Notes: generated by a model not told the origin, from the sequence alone. Numbered from the stretch's first letter, positions 17,328-28,250 are shown. The stretch: DNA of 64,000 nucleotides from Alloprevotella sp. oral taxon 473 str. F0040 (GCF_000318095.2 NZ_KB290717.1:367930-431929); one strand, 5' to 3'. Numbers and translations: made by a program.

Positions 17328-18092
17328 CGCTACCTTTAGCACAACTGCAAAATTTTATAAACTACAAAATCATCAATAAACAAATTCTTTGCATTCTTAT
17401 TGTCCGTCCCTATTTCTCTTTGATTATATAATCAACTAGGCATTAGAAATCTTTTCGTTTAATACGAAATCCCTGTAGACAAACCTAGATTAACTTAGAC
17501 ATCCACGACATAATGGAATTTTTCTCGGAAGTTTTCACTTATATCTTCCGACTTTTGAGATTGAAATTGGGAGAATAAAGGCAGATTCAAAGAACAAAAA
17601 CCTGCTCGCCTTGTGAAAGTCGCCAGTCCGCGATAAAAATTACTTTACAAAGTCATAGACTCAACAAATACAATCCATCATTTATTGAAAATCTATTTCT
17701 AGTTAGAGATCGAGATTTGTCTTTGTTTTTCGTAACTCGGCAACATTTTACAACAATTTTCCCTTTGAGTATAGCTACTCTATATAAAAAAGCCTTAATC
17801 AGCTCCATTCCTCATCGCATGCTAGAAATAAAGAATAATTTCTTTACCAACGCACATATCTATTATTACAACATAGAAATTTCAGTCATTAAAAACACCC
17901 TCATAAAATACATTCTGCGAAGTTGTGCTTAAATCTTTACCACCGAAAATCACTAGACAGCTTTGAAAATCCAACTTAAGCATAAAAGATTCTATGGGAG
18001 TCAAACGCTTATTTACAGGCTCAAAAAGCTTCTGATGGACACTACATGCTATGCTGATAAAATCTTTGAAAAGGCTTTGGTTTAACACTTTC
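17328..18092. other. Long gene-free, AT-rich interval
   Basis: About 765 bases without a credible gene. Two short overlapping frames (17717-17932 plus, 17882-18088 minus) have no recognisable sequence and no good promoter. The only structure I notice is a doubtful 21-22 base periodicity at 17525-17588. A non-coding RNA is possible, but no terminator-like hairpin is evident. Confidence 0.4.
17525..17588. repeat. Possible degenerate 21-22 base periodic units (weak)
   Basis: Three successive segments begin TCGGAAG (17525), TCCGACT (17547) and TGGGAGA (17568). The spacing of 22 and 21 bases and the T-n-GGA-like start recall the clearer arrays at 42995 and 53268. The rest of each unit is poorly conserved. 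Confidence 0.25.
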
Positions 18093-18123
18093 TTGGTTGA
18101 TTAGAGGTAAATGCTTATATTTG
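18093..18123 (+). promoter_or_regulatory. Promoter of the cyclophilin gene
   Basis: TTG at 18093-18095, a 20-base spacer and TATATTTG at 18116-18123, with the ATG at 18148. Confidence 0.7.
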
Positions 18124-18147
18124 CAGTACTAACTAGACCCTCTTGGT

Positions 18148-18885
18148 ATGGCAAATATAATTATTACGACTCCTTTAGGAGATATCAAAGTACGCCTTTA
18201 TGATGAAACGCCTATACATCGCGACAATTTCCTAAAGTTGGCACGAGATGGCTTTTTCAATGACACTCTCTTCCATCGTGTCATTGAAAACTTTATGATT
18301 CAAGGAGGAGATCCAGAAAGTAAAGGAGCATCTTCAGAACAGAGGCTTGGTACGGGTGGACCGGGATATACATTGCCAGCAGAAATTGTGGCTGGTCTCT
18401 ATCACAAACGTGGTGCTCTAGCAGCAGCTCGTATGGGCGATGAAGTGAATCCCAATCGTGAATCAAGCGGTAGTCAGTTTTATATCGTTTGGGGGCAAAC
18501 CTATAATGAACCAAAACTAAAACAACTGGAAAAACAGATACTTCAACAATTAGAAAAGCAGGCTTTCAATGATTTAGCATCTATCCATCGCGATGAAATA
18601 ATTACGTTGCGACGTAATCGTGATCACGAAGGACTAACTATGCTACAAGAGAAATTGTTACAACAAGCTAAACAAGAAACCAAAGCAAAATCTCCTCTAT
18701 TCTCAAAAGAAGTATGCCAAGTATATGAAGAAATAGGTGGCACGCCCTTCCTTGATGGGCAGTACACAGTCTTTGGAGAAGTAATAGAAGGCTTAAATGT
18801 TGTTGAACAGCTGCAAAATCGTACCACAGGCATCGCAGACCGTCCTGTAGAAGACATCAAAATTCAAGTAATAGTGGAGGATTAA
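18148..18885 (+). CDS. Cyclophilin-type peptidyl-prolyl isomerase with helical insert
   Basis: A 245-residue cytoplasmic-looking (no signal peptide) prolyl isomerase. The cyclophilin core is seen in LFHRVIENFMIQGGDPESKG (containing the catalytic FHRVI-x-FMIQGGD), in RGALAAARMGDEVNPNRESS-GSQFYI, and finally in FLDGQYTVFGEVIEGLNVVE. Between about residues 117 and 195 a Lys/Gln/Glu-rich helical segment is inserted into the fold before the last strands, a known feature of Bacteroidales homologues that enlarges the protein from about 165 residues. It precedes the SDR gene by 32 bases. Confidence 0.93.
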   Translation: MANIIITTPLGDIKVRLYDETPIHRDNFLKLARDGFFNDTLFHRVIENFMIQGGDPESKGASSEQRLGTGGPGYTLPAEIVAGLYHKRGALAAARMGDEVNPNRESSGSQFYIVWGQTYNEPKLKQLEKQILQQLEKQAFNDLASIHRDEIITLRRNRDHEGLTMLQEKLLQQAKQETKAKSPLFSKEVCQVYEEIGGTPFLDGQYTVFGEVIEGLNVVEQLQNRTTGIADRPVEDIKIQVIVED

Positions 18886-18917
18886 CTCCATATTTCCAAA
18901 CAAGTAGTTTACTAGCA

Positions 18918-19772
18918 ATGAAGATTCTTATCACAGGTGCCAATGGTTTCGTAGGATGCCGGGTAGCACGATTCTTAGGAATGTCTCACCAAGTTGTTGC
19001 ACTAAGCAGTAAAGAACTAGACATTACAGACATAGACTCTGTGTTCTCCGTTGTTATGGAGCATCTACCTAAAGCAATTATTCATTTAGCAGCACTGTCC
19101 GACCCTGCCTATTGTCAGCAGCACCCTGAAGACAGCAAAATCGTCAATGTTGAAGGCACCATGAATGTGGCCCGTGCTGCAGCAGCTGTGGGTGCTAAAA
19201 TGATTTTTGCTAGTTCAGACCAGGTATATGGGGGATTACAAAGTGAAGAAGCCCACATAGAAACAGATGTTCAAGAGCCTGCCGGAGTATATGGACAACA
19301 TAAACTCGCAGCAGAGACAGCCATGCTCGCTCTCCTCCCCAATGCTGTTGCGCTTCGCTTAACCTGGATGTATGATATACCTGCTTCTCCTCTTCGCCAA
19401 AATGAAAGCATTCTCCTACGCCTAATAAACGCAGCCAAAGAGCAGCGACCTCTACACCTATCAACGCAAGAAACACGTGGAGTCACTCATGTTTGGGAAG
19501 TTGTTCGCAGAATAGAAGGTACAATAGGGCTACCAGGTGGTGTCTATAATTTTGGAACTACGAATGAAGTGTCGACCTTTGATACTTACAGAGCAGCAGC
19601 ACAGTTTCTCATGACCACTGGGTTCATAGAAATGAACCCACATGAGTTGGTGCAAGCAACAGATTCTCCTCAACGAAATTTGAGTTTTTCTCTTGCCAAA
19701 CTAGAACGTTTCGGCTTAACATTCCCGAATAGTATCTCTGGACTACGTACAGCCCTACTCCATAGTGTTTAA
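18918..19772 (+). CDS. NAD(P)-dependent SDR, RmlD-like sugar-nucleotide reductase
   Basis: A 284-residue extended short-chain dehydrogenase. The N-terminal Rossmann motif MKILITGANGFVGCRVARFL is followed by the RmlD-like segment ELDITDIDSVFSVV, and IIHLAALSDPAYCQQHPEDS. The catalytic region holds ASSDQVYGG and the YGQHKLAAE dyad (Tyr-x3-Lys). The closest family is dTDP-4-dehydrorhamnose reductase (RmlD), but no other rhamnose genes are nearby. The substrate is therefore unassigned. Confidence 0.85.
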   Translation: MKILITGANGFVGCRVARFLGMSHQVVALSSKELDITDIDSVFSVVMEHLPKAIIHLAALSDPAYCQQHPEDSKIVNVEGTMNVARAAAAVGAKMIFASSDQVYGGLQSEEAHIETDVQEPAGVYGQHKLAAETAMLALLPNAVALRLTWMYDIPASPLRQNESILLRLINAAKEQRPLHLSTQETRGVTHVWEVVRRIEGTIGLPGGVYNFGTTNEVSTFDTYRAAAQFLMTTGFIEMNPHELVQATDSPQRNLSFSLAKLERFGLTFPNSISGLRTALLHSV

Positions 19773-19876
19773 TCGTCCTACTTAAAAGCATTTCTTAGCT
19801 ATTTGAGCACTGTTTATCATGTATTTCAGAACTCAACAAGAAATACATAACAGCACTTTCATCTTCTCTATCCTTT

Positions 19877-20527
19877 ATGATTAAAACAGTTCTATTTGAT
19901 CTTGATGGTACGCTATTAAACACATTGACAGACTTGTCTAATAGTGTAAACTATGCACTTAATTCGCACCATTTACCACAAAGGACAGAGTTAGAAGTTA
20001 GAAGCTTTCTAGGAAACGGCATACACAACCTAATTGAAAAGTCTGTGCCAGAAAACACACCTAGTGAATTACTAGAAGATGTCTTTCAAAGCTTCAAATC
20101 CTATTATTTACAACACGGCTTGGAATCTACTGCGCCTTATCCAGGAATCATTTCTCTACTGAAAGCATTGCAACAAAAGTCAGTCAAAATGGCTATTATT
20201 AGCAATAAAGTCGATACAGCAGTCCAACAACTCAACAAGAAATTCTTTTCAGACTACATTGGCATAGCAATAGGTGAGAAGCCCCAAATTCGTAGGAAGC
20301 CAGCTCCCGATAGCGTATTGTTGGCTATAAAAGCTCTTGATGCTAATCCTGCAACAACTCTTTACGTAGGAGACAGTGAAGTAGATTATGAAACAGCTCA
20401 TTCAGCGGGCATAAGATGCGCACTAGTGACCTGGGGGTTTCGCGATAGATTAGACTTAGAAGATCTTCATGCTGACTATTATGTAAACTCGTCCCATGAA
20501 CTAATGGCGGTGATTTCAGAAAATTAA
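19877..20527 (+). CDS. HAD-family hydrolase, phosphoglycolate phosphatase-like
   Basis: A 216-residue haloacid dehalogenase phosphatase of the Gph/PGP type. Motif I is VLFDLDGTLLNTLTDLSNSV with the nucleophile Asp. Motif II Ser/Thr lies in MAIISNKVD. Motif III Lys lies in RKPAPDSVLLAIKAL and motif IV in LYVGDSEVDYETAHSAG. The helical cap after motif I (HHLPQRTELEVRSFLGNGIH) matches phosphoglycolate phosphatases, which clear 2-phosphoglycolate from DNA repair. Other small phosphoesters are possible. Confidence 0.88.
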   Translation: MIKTVLFDLDGTLLNTLTDLSNSVNYALNSHHLPQRTELEVRSFLGNGIHNLIEKSVPENTPSELLEDVFQSFKSYYLQHGLESTAPYPGIISLLKALQQKSVKMAIISNKVDTAVQQLNKKFFSDYIGIAIGEKPQIRRKPAPDSVLLAIKALDANPATTLYVGDSEVDYETAHSAGIRCALVTWGFRDRLDLEDLHADYYVNSSHELMAVISEN

Positions 20528-20716
20528 ACTTTTTCATTAAAGGAAAACTCCGTCAAAATTTCACAGTTCGGTTGGGGAATGAGCATCAACTGCATAATAT
20601 GTCCATTACGACACAAAAGATATACTTTTTTACCGAGAAAGATAGAAAAAACTTTGGATAGATTTTTTCATTCTCATAGAAAAGAGTAAATTCGCATTTG
20701 AAAGAGCATAAAGAAT

Positions 20717-20789
20717 GCGGTAGTAGCTCAGTTGGTAGAGCATGGGCTTCCCAAGCCCAGGGTCGCGAGTTCGAGCCTCGTCTGCCGCT
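20717..20789 (+). tRNA. tRNA-Gly (anticodon CCC)
   Basis: A complete 73-base cloverleaf. Acceptor arms GCGGTAG (20717) and CTGCCGC (20782-20788) pair, with T as discriminator. The D arm contains AGCTCAGTTGGTAGAGC. The anticodon arm is TGGGC-TTCCCAA-GCCCA with CCC anticodon. The T arm is GTTCGAG. CCA is not encoded. A -7-like TAAATTCG lies at 20687-20694. It sits about 35 bases before pfkA and may share its transcript. Confidence 0.97.
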
Positions 20790-20823
20790 CAAATTAAAAC
20801 CGTTTACAATATACCCTATATAT

Positions 20824-21768
20824 ATGGCTAAAATAAGATGCATCGGTGTGTTGACCTCTGGAGGTGATGCTCCAGGTATGAATGCTGCCATTCGCGCAAT
20901 CACTAGAAGTGCGATATGCAATGGTTTCAAAGTGAAAGCCATCTATCGTGGCTATGAAGGTTTGATGAAAGGTGAAGTCAAAACCTTTACCACCGAAGAT
21001 GTATCAGGTATCATTCAAACTGGTGGTACTATCCTTCGTACTGCGCGTGCTGCAGAGTTTCGCACTCCTGAAGGTCGTAAAAGAGCTTATGACACTCTCA
21101 TTAAAGAAGGTATCGATGCGCTTATAGTGATTGGAGGTAATGGTTCACTGACTGGCGCAATGCTTTTAGCTGAAGAATACGACTTCCCATGTATTGGTTT
21201 GCCTGGAACCATAGACAATGATTTATATGGCACCGACAACACCATAGGATACGACACTACGCTCAACACCATTATGGATTGCGTAGACAAGATTCGTGAT
21301 ACAGCCAACTCCCATGAACGTATCTTCTTTATCGAGGTAATGGGCCGTGATGCAGGGTTCTTAGCACAAAACTCTGCTATTGCAGCTGGTGCTGAAGCTG
21401 CAATTATTCCCGAAGACAGCACTGGAGCTGACCAGCTCATTGAATTTATGGAACGTGGTATCCGTAAATCTAAAAAGAGCTGTATCGTCATTGTTAGTGA
21501 AAGCCCCAAATGCGGTGCACTTTATTATGCAGATCGTGTAAATAAAGAATACCCCGAATTTGATGTTCGTGTGTCTATATTAGGACACTTGCAACGTGGG
21601 GGAAGACCCTCTGCTCGTGACCGCGTTTTAGCTTCACGCGTAGGTGTCGGCGCTATCAATGCCCTTGTGCAAGGTCAACGCAATGTTATGGTAGGTATAC
21701 GCAACCACGAAATTGTTTATGTCCCCTTCATCGAAGCGGTACAAAAGCGCAAAAACATTGATCCTTAA
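20824..21768 (+). CDS. pfkA: 6-phosphofructokinase
   Basis: A 314-residue glycolytic kinase that phosphorylates fructose 6-phosphate. The N-terminal [20 protein letters not shown], the substrate loop [20 protein letters not shown] and [19 protein letters not shown] are classical PfkA motifs. The nucleotide loop reads [10 protein letters not shown], with Asn at residue 106 where E. coli PfkA has Asp103 (GGDGS). I start at 20824 because a frame open further upstream runs through the tRNA. The gene ends 50 bases before atpD. Confidence 0.95.
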   Translation: MAKIRCIGVLTSGGDAPGMNAAIRAITRSAICNGFKVKAIYRGYEGLMKGEVKTFTTEDVSGIIQTGGTILRTARAAEFRTPEGRKRAYDTLIKEGIDALIVIGGNGSLTGAMLLAEEYDFPCIGLPGTIDNDLYGTDNTIGYDTTLNTIMDCVDKIRDTANSHERIFFIEVMGRDAGFLAQNSAIAAGAEAAIIPEDSTGADQLIEFMERGIRKSKKSCIVIVSESPKCGALYYADRVNKEYPEFDVRVSILGHLQRGGRPSARDRVLASRVGVGAINALVQGQRNVMVGIRNHEIVYVPFIEAVQKRKNIDP

Positions 21769-21776
21769 CTAATTAA

Positions 21777-23351
<1,575 letters not shown>

Positions 23352-23356
23352 GTAAT

Positions 23357-23620
23357 ATGGCACAGTCTAACGAACTTCACGCTGTTGTGATTTCTCCAGA
23401 ACGTACACTTTTTAGTGCATATGTTGATGCACTGATTGTACCAGGGGAAAAAGGACAGTTTGAAATACTTCGCAACCACGCTCCTCTCATTTCTTCTCTG
23501 ACCACAGGCACAATAATATGCCGTGGAAACAATCCTTTTGAACTTCACATCGTTGGTGGATTTATAGAGGTTAAAGATAATGAGGTGACTCTGTGCGTAG
23601 AAGTTGACAATAGTCTATGA
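23357..23620 (+). CDS. atpC: F1Fo ATP synthase subunit epsilon, short form
   Basis: An 87-residue protein with only the N-terminal beta-sandwich of epsilon: LHAVVISPERTLFSAYVDAL, then VPGEKGQFEILRNHAPLISS and HIVGGFIEVKDNEVTLCVE. The C-terminal helical hairpin of the 130-140-residue enterobacterial protein is absent, which is usual for Bacteroidota. ATP-dependent inhibition by extension of that hairpin is therefore not expected. It starts 5 bases after atpD and overlaps the next gene by 4 bases. Confidence 0.93.
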   Translation: MAQSNELHAVVISPERTLFSAYVDALIVPGEKGQFEILRNHAPLISSLTTGTIICRGNNPFELHIVGGFIEVKDNEVTLCVEVDNSL

Positions 23621-24003
23621 TTAGAATTCTTCGTTTCGGATGTTTATTAGCATTGGCGCAGGTTATATTCGGAGTCATTCTTTTTTTTATTGAACAATGG
23701 ACAATGAATGTCTCAAACTTTGAGATTGCCCGTTCAATAACACTGACTTCTGTGGTATATTTCTCCTTTACTTTGCTAGAGATGTCCATAACAAACGCGC
23801 TGAAAGACAAAGATTCCTCTTATTTCATTGGAGTAAATCTAGGTTTTTCTCTGCTGCGCATGATACTAACGATTGTGATTCTTTTTATATGCAAGCGGAA
23901 TGATAGCTTTGACTTCGCGCTAATCTTCATCAACTTGGCAGCGTTTTATATTCTGACATTAGCTTTTTCTGCTTGGCATCGTACAAAATTGAGTACAAAA
24001 TAG
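23617..24003 (+). CDS. Four-helix membrane protein in the atp operon, AtpI-like position
   Basis: A 128-residue protein with four predicted membrane helices: LLALAQVIFGVILFFIEQWT, SITLTSVVYFSFTLLEMSIT, LGFSLLRMILTIVILFICKR and LIFINLAAFYILTLAFSAWH. It overlaps atpC by 4 bases (ATGA), so translation is probably coupled, and ends 9 bases before atpB. Sequence similarity to AtpI is not obvious to me. Position and topology suggest a role in assembly of the c-ring or Fo, as proposed for AtpI; this is inference. Confidence 0.75.
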   Translation: MIRILRFGCLLALAQVIFGVILFFIEQWTMNVSNFEIARSITLTSVVYFSFTLLEMSITNALKDKDSSYFIGVNLGFSLLRMILTIVILFICKRNDSFDFALIFINLAAFYILTLAFSAWHRTKLSTK

Positions 24004-24012
24004 ATTCGACTC

Positions 24013-25098
24013 ATGACACATCGCATTAAATACAACTTATGGCTCTTCTTATTACTCGCATTTGGGCTTTTTCTGCCTAAAACAGCCTTTGCGTCATCTG
24101 AAGAACATAAAGGCGAAATCAATGTATCGGAGTTTGTCCTAGAACACCTAGCAGACTCTTATGAGTGGCATATCACAACTTGGGGCAACCACCATGTGTC
24201 CATCCCTCTCCCTGTTATTGTTAAGGGTGAAACATCTGGATGGCATATCTTTAGCAGTGAACGCATTAAAGAAGCTGCCAAAGAGGGGAAAGATTATCAA
24301 GGCTTTTTCTTCTCTCCTCAGCACCATAACAAGGTCTACGAACGCCTTCCCAATGGGGAGGTGGTTAAACCTTGGGATATTTCTATCACCAAAAACGTGA
24401 TTGAGATTTGGCTCGTTGTTATTATCCTTCTGACAATCTTCTTGACATGCGCAAGATGGTATAAGAAACACGATAGCGTACGCCAAGAAGCTCCCAAAGG
24501 TTTTGTTGGTATGATGGAGATGTTGGTAATGGCAATTCATGATGATGTGATAAAAAGTTCCATTGGAGAAAAGCTTTATCGCCGATATGCGCCTTATCTC
24601 CTCACCGTGTTTTTCTTCATTTTCACGAACAATCTTCTAGGGCTTATCCCTATATTTCCTGGAGGAGCCAACGTGACGGGCAATATCAACATTACATTGT
24701 TCTTAGCAGTAGGCACGATGCTGATGGTAAACCTCTTTGGTAACAAAGAGTATTGGAAAGAAATCCTTTGGCCAAATGTTCCATTGTGGCTTAAAATTCC
24801 ACCAGTGATGCCTGTAATCGAGATTTTTGGTATCTTTACTAAGCCTTTTGCTCTGATGATTCGTCTTTTTGCCAACATGATGGCAGGACACGCTATCATC
24901 CTCTCCTTTACTTTCGTGATTTTCATGACATGGCAAATTAGCACCACCATGGGGTCTATCTTCACAGTGTTTAGTTCATTACTCATGATTTTCTTGAACT
25001 GCCTTGAACTCTTGGTAGCATTCCTCCAAGCCTACGTTTTCACTCTACTCTCTTCTGTCTTTATTGGCTTATCTCTGCCCGAACACCACGAAGACTAA
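24013..25098 (+). CDS. atpB: F1Fo ATP synthase subunit a with N-terminal periplasmic extension
   Basis: A 361-residue subunit forming the proton half-channels. The core has LTVFFFIFTNNLLGLIPIF and the essential arginine in LMIRLFANMMAGHAIILSF. The C-terminal helix ends in the ELLVAFLQAYVFTLLSSVFI segment. Residues 1-28 resemble a cleavable signal peptide, followed by about 100 soluble residues (for example SYEWHITTWGNHHVSIPLPV) that should lie in the periplasm. This extension is characteristic of Bacteroidota subunit a and its function is unknown to me. E. coli AtpB has only 271 residues. Confidence 0.96.
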   Translation: MTHRIKYNLWLFLLLAFGLFLPKTAFASSEEHKGEINVSEFVLEHLADSYEWHITTWGNHHVSIPLPVIVKGETSGWHIFSSERIKEAAKEGKDYQGFFFSPQHHNKVYERLPNGEVVKPWDISITKNVIEIWLVVIILLTIFLTCARWYKKHDSVRQEAPKGFVGMMEMLVMAIHDDVIKSSIGEKLYRRYAPYLLTVFFFIFTNNLLGLIPIFPGGANVTGNINITLFLAVGTMLMVNLFGNKEYWKEILWPNVPLWLKIPPVMPVIEIFGIFTKPFALMIRLFANMMAGHAIILSFTFVIFMTWQISTTMGSIFTVFSSLLMIFLNCLELLVAFLQAYVFTLLSSVFIGLSLPEHHED

Positions 25099-25216
25099 GT
25101 AGAAATAAGTCCTTTGTAGTTGTTGCTAATGCTATATAAGCATAACACTAGACCTACAAAGAGATATTCCTAAAGTAACAAACTCAAATAGAATAACTCA
25201 CAAAACATTTACAACT

Positions 25217-25459
25217 ATGATGTTATCACTTCTCGAAGCAACCACTGGTTTTGCTCAACTCGGTATGGCACTTGGTGCTGGTCTTGCAACTATTGGTGCT
25301 GGTCTTGGCATTGGTAAGATTGGTAGCTCTGCCATGGAAGCCATTGCACGTCAACCAGAAGCAGCAAGCAAGATTATGACCAACATGATCATCGTTGCAG
25401 CTCTTGTAGAAGGTGTTGCCCTCTTCGCTGTTGCAGCTTGCGCATTCCTCATCAAATAA
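25217..25459 (+). CDS. atpE: F1Fo ATP synthase subunit c
   Basis: An 80-residue hairpin of two membrane helices around the polar loop ARQPEA, forming the rotor ring. The ion-carrying carboxylate is the Glu in VAALVEGVALFAV. The Gln found in the first helix of Na+-type rings (Ilyobacter) aligns with Ile here, and the Ser-Thr pair following the Glu is replaced by Gly-Val, so proton specificity is likely. A 118-base gap separates it from atpB. Confidence 0.96.
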   Translation: MMLSLLEATTGFAQLGMALGAGLATIGAGLGIGKIGSSAMEAIARQPEAASKIMTNMIIVAALVEGVALFAVAACAFLIK

Positions 25460-25501
25460 ATAGAATCCTCATTTCATCCAAAGACAAATAAGTATGGAGT
25501 C

Positions 25502-26005
25502 ATGAACTTACCCTCCATCCTCACCCCTGATTTTGGACTTCTCTTTTGGATGTTGGTAGCTTTCGTGGCTCTCTTTCTCCTCCTCGCTAAGTTTGGATTT
25601 CCAGCTATCACGAATGCCGTAGAAGCACGCAAGAACTTCATTGATGAAAGTTTGCAGAATGCTCGAGCAGCAAACGAGAAGCTTGCTGGTATCCAAGCAG
25701 AAAGTGAGAAAGTGTTACGAGAAGCGCGCGAGAAGCAAGCTGAAATACTAAAAGAAGCAGCTGAAACTCGCAATGCCATTGTCGCGGAAGCCAAGTCACA
25801 GGCAGCAGAAGAAGGAGCTAAACTCCTTGCAGAAGCCAAGAAACAGATTCAGGTTGAGAAAGCCAATGCTCTGCTCGACATTCGTTCCCAGGTAGCTGAC
25901 ATCTCCATGCAGGTGGCAGAGAAACTCATGGGTCGCGAACTTGAAAAGAGCGAGGCACAGACCTCCTACATCAACGACATCCTTGATGATGTAGAGCGTA
26001 AGTAA
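25502..26005 (+). CDS. atpF: F1Fo ATP synthase subunit b
   Basis: A 167-residue stator protein. One N-terminal membrane helix (GLLFWMLVAFVALFLLLAKF) leads into a long Ala/Glu/Lys-rich coiled coil (about residues 40-150) that dimerises and connects Fo to F1. Its length and composition match AtpF of the phylum. It lies between atpE and atpH in the operon. Confidence 0.95.
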   Translation: MNLPSILTPDFGLLFWMLVAFVALFLLLAKFGFPAITNAVEARKNFIDESLQNARAANEKLAGIQAESEKVLREAREKQAEILKEAAETRNAIVAEAKSQAAEEGAKLLAEAKKQIQVEKANALLDIRSQVADISMQVAEKLMGRELEKSEAQTSYINDILDDVERK

Positions 26006-26048
26006 ATAGAGTGACTAGTTATATCACTCACAACCTAGTATTAAAACG

Positions 26049-26612
26049 ATGAATACAGGAATCGTTGCCTCACGTTATGCTAAAGCTCTGCTTCGATTTG
26101 CAGAAGAAAATCAAGAGGAGTCTCGTGTATATCAAGAAATGCTTCAGCTACGTAGGAGCTTTCAACAGGTAAACACCTTAACAGCAGCTCTTCTTAATCC
26201 TATCTTCAGCAATGAAAAGAAAGTAGAGTTGCTTACTGCAGCTTCTCTTTCACCAGAATGCAAAGATGCATCAACGTCCACACGTCGATTTCTACAACTA
26301 GTTGTCGAGAAGAAGCGCACAGAAATGATGCCTTTTATCGCAACGTCTTTTGTACACCAATACGAACAGGCAAAACAAATCACCCGCGCAGAAGTAATTG
26401 TTGCACAGCCTATAACGGAAGCAACAGAAGAACGTCTTCGCAATATCGTTGCCAAACGTACAGCAGGAGTTGTAAATCTTGACGTTCGCATAGATCCAAG
26501 TCTCCGCGCTGGTTTCATCCTTCAATTTGATGATAATCGTATGGATGCAAGTCTACGTGGAAAAATAGAACGCCTGCGACATCAACTTCGTCTGCCAAGT
26601 CGTGCCCAATAA
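26049..26612 (+). CDS. atpH: F1Fo ATP synthase subunit delta
   Basis: A 187-residue OSCP/delta subunit that fixes the stator to the top of the alpha-beta hexamer. MNTGIVASRYAKALLRFAEE is the classical N-terminus. The C-terminal VVNLDVRIDPSLRAGFILQF and LRGKIERLRHQL are also typical. It lies between atpF and atpA with short gaps. Confidence 0.94.
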   Translation: MNTGIVASRYAKALLRFAEENQEESRVYQEMLQLRRSFQQVNTLTAALLNPIFSNEKKVELLTAASLSPECKDASTSTRRFLQLVVEKKRTEMMPFIATSFVHQYEQAKQITRAEVIVAQPITEATEERLRNIVAKRTAGVVNLDVRIDPSLRAGFILQFDDNRMDASLRGKIERLRHQLRLPSRAQ

Positions 26613-26647
26613 GGACATAGGCATTCTATCTTAAAAACTAAAAGAAT

Positions 26648-28231
26648 ATGCCCAACAATATCCAACCAGGTGAAGTGTCTGAGGTGCTTTTGCAGCAGCT
26701 CAAAGACCTTTCCGTAGACCAGAAATTTGAAGAAGTGGGCGTTGTCCTCACCATTGGTGATGGTGTGGCACGTATCTATGGCTTGACAAAAGCTACTGAA
26801 AATGAACTTCTCGAATTTGAGAATGGTGTAATGGCAGTAGCCATGAACTTGGAAGAAGACAATGTCGGTGCTGTGCTCCTTGGTTCCTCCGAAGGAATTA
26901 AGGAAGGTCAAAGCGTTAAGCGTACAGGTCGTGTAGCTTCCATTATGGTTAACGAAAACATGCTGGGGCGTGTCATCAATCCTCTCGGACAACCACTGGA
27001 CGGAGGTGGCGACATAGAAGGCGAAAAGTACTTAATGCCACTCGATCGCAAAGCTCCAGGTGTGATTTATCGCCAACCTGTTACAGAGTCTTTGGCCACT
27101 GGTCTCAAGAGTGTAGACTCGATGATTCCCATTGGTCGCGGACAACGTGAGCTAATCATTGGTGACCGCCAGACGGGTAAGACAGCAATTGCCATTGACA
27201 CGATTATTAATCAACGTGCTAACTTCGAAGCAGGTAATCCTGTCTACTGTATCTATGTAGCTATAGGTCAAAAGGCTTCAACCGTTGCCAATATCGTAAA
27301 CATCCTCAAAGATAGAGGCGCGCTAGAATATACAACAATCGTGTCTGCTACAGCTGCAGAAAGTGCTGCATTGCAATACTATGCTCCAATGGCTGGTGCT
27401 GCTATCGGTGAATTCTTCCGTGATCGTGGTAAACACGCTTTGGTTGTGTACGATGACTTGTCTAAACAAGCCGTTGCTTATCGTGAAGTATCTTTGATTC
27501 TTCGTCGCCCTTCTGGTCGTGAGGCTTATCCTGGTGACGTCTTTTATCTCCACTCACGTCTTCTAGAACGTGCAGCAAAGATTAACAACCAACAAGAAGT
27601 AGCAGAGCAAATGAACGATCTTCCTGAGTCTCTCAAAGGCTTAGTGAAAGGCGGAGGCTCACTAACTGCACTTCCCATTATTGAGACTCAGGCAGGTGAC
27701 GTATCAGCATATATTCCTACCAACGTAATTTCGATTACAGATGGACAGATTTATCTTGATACAAACTTGTTTAACCAAGGTTTCCGTCCTGCAATTGACG
27801 TCGGTATCTCTGTTTCTCGTGTCGGTGGTTCTGCCCAGATTAAATCTATGAAGAAGGTGGCAGGTACCCTGAAGATTGACCAAGCGCAATATCGCGAACT
27901 TGAAGCCTTCGCTAAGTTCTCTAGTGACATGGACGCGGTTACTGCTATGACAATTGACCGTGGTCGTAAGAATAATCAGCTGCTCATACAAGCACAATAC
28001 AGTCCAATGCCTGTTGCGGAGCAAGTTGCTATTCTTTATTGTGGAACAAAGGGACTACTGTCACAGGTACCTCTTGAGCATGTCAGAGATTTCCAAGAGC
28101 AGTTCCTTAACGTTCTACGCGCCTCCCACAAGGATAGCGTTCTTGCAGGCTTAGCAGCAGGCCAACTTACGGACGAGATTGAAACCACCTTGAAATCGGT
28201 TGCTGCTGATGTTACAGCACAATATGCCTAA
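26648..28231 (+). CDS. atpA: F1Fo ATP synthase subunit alpha
   Basis: The 527-residue regulatory/structural partner of beta. The P-loop is [31 protein letters not shown]-type opening ([14 protein letters not shown]), RGRQRELI-type segment and the alpha signature [17 protein letters not shown] are all present. Length is typical. A perfect 12-bp inverted repeat lies between this gene and atpG. Confidence 0.98.
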   Translation: MPNNIQPGEVSEVLLQQLKDLSVDQKFEEVGVVLTIGDGVARIYGLTKATENELLEFENGVMAVAMNLEEDNVGAVLLGSSEGIKEGQSVKRTGRVASIMVNENMLGRVINPLGQPLDGGGDIEGEKYLMPLDRKAPGVIYRQPVTESLATGLKSVDSMIPIGRGQRELIIGDRQTGKTAIAIDTIINQRANFEAGNPVYCIYVAIGQKASTVANIVNILKDRGALEYTTIVSATAAESAALQYYAPMAGAAIGEFFRDRGKHALVVYDDLSKQAVAYREVSLILRRPSGREAYPGDVFYLHSRLLERAAKINNQQEVAEQMNDLPESLKGLVKGGGSLTALPIIETQAGDVSAYIPTNVISITDGQIYLDTNLFNQGFRPAIDVGISVSRVGGSAQIKSMKKVAGTLKIDQAQYRELEAFAKFSSDMDAVTAMTIDRGRKNNQLLIQAQYSPMPVAEQVAILYCGTKGLLSQVPLEHVRDFQEQFLNVLRASHKDSVLAGLAAGQLTDEIETTLKSVAADVTAQYA

Positions 28232-28250
28232 ACAACGCGACCAGCACATA

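Noticed and set aside
17717-18088. Overlapping 71- and 68-residue frames in the gene-free interval
   Set aside because: No recognisable sequence, no promoter or terminator in the right place, and composition like the surrounding AT-rich DNA.
20698-20823. Extended pfkA start upstream of 20824
   Set aside because: The extension would translate through the tRNA-Gly gene; the PfkA family sequence starts at 20824.
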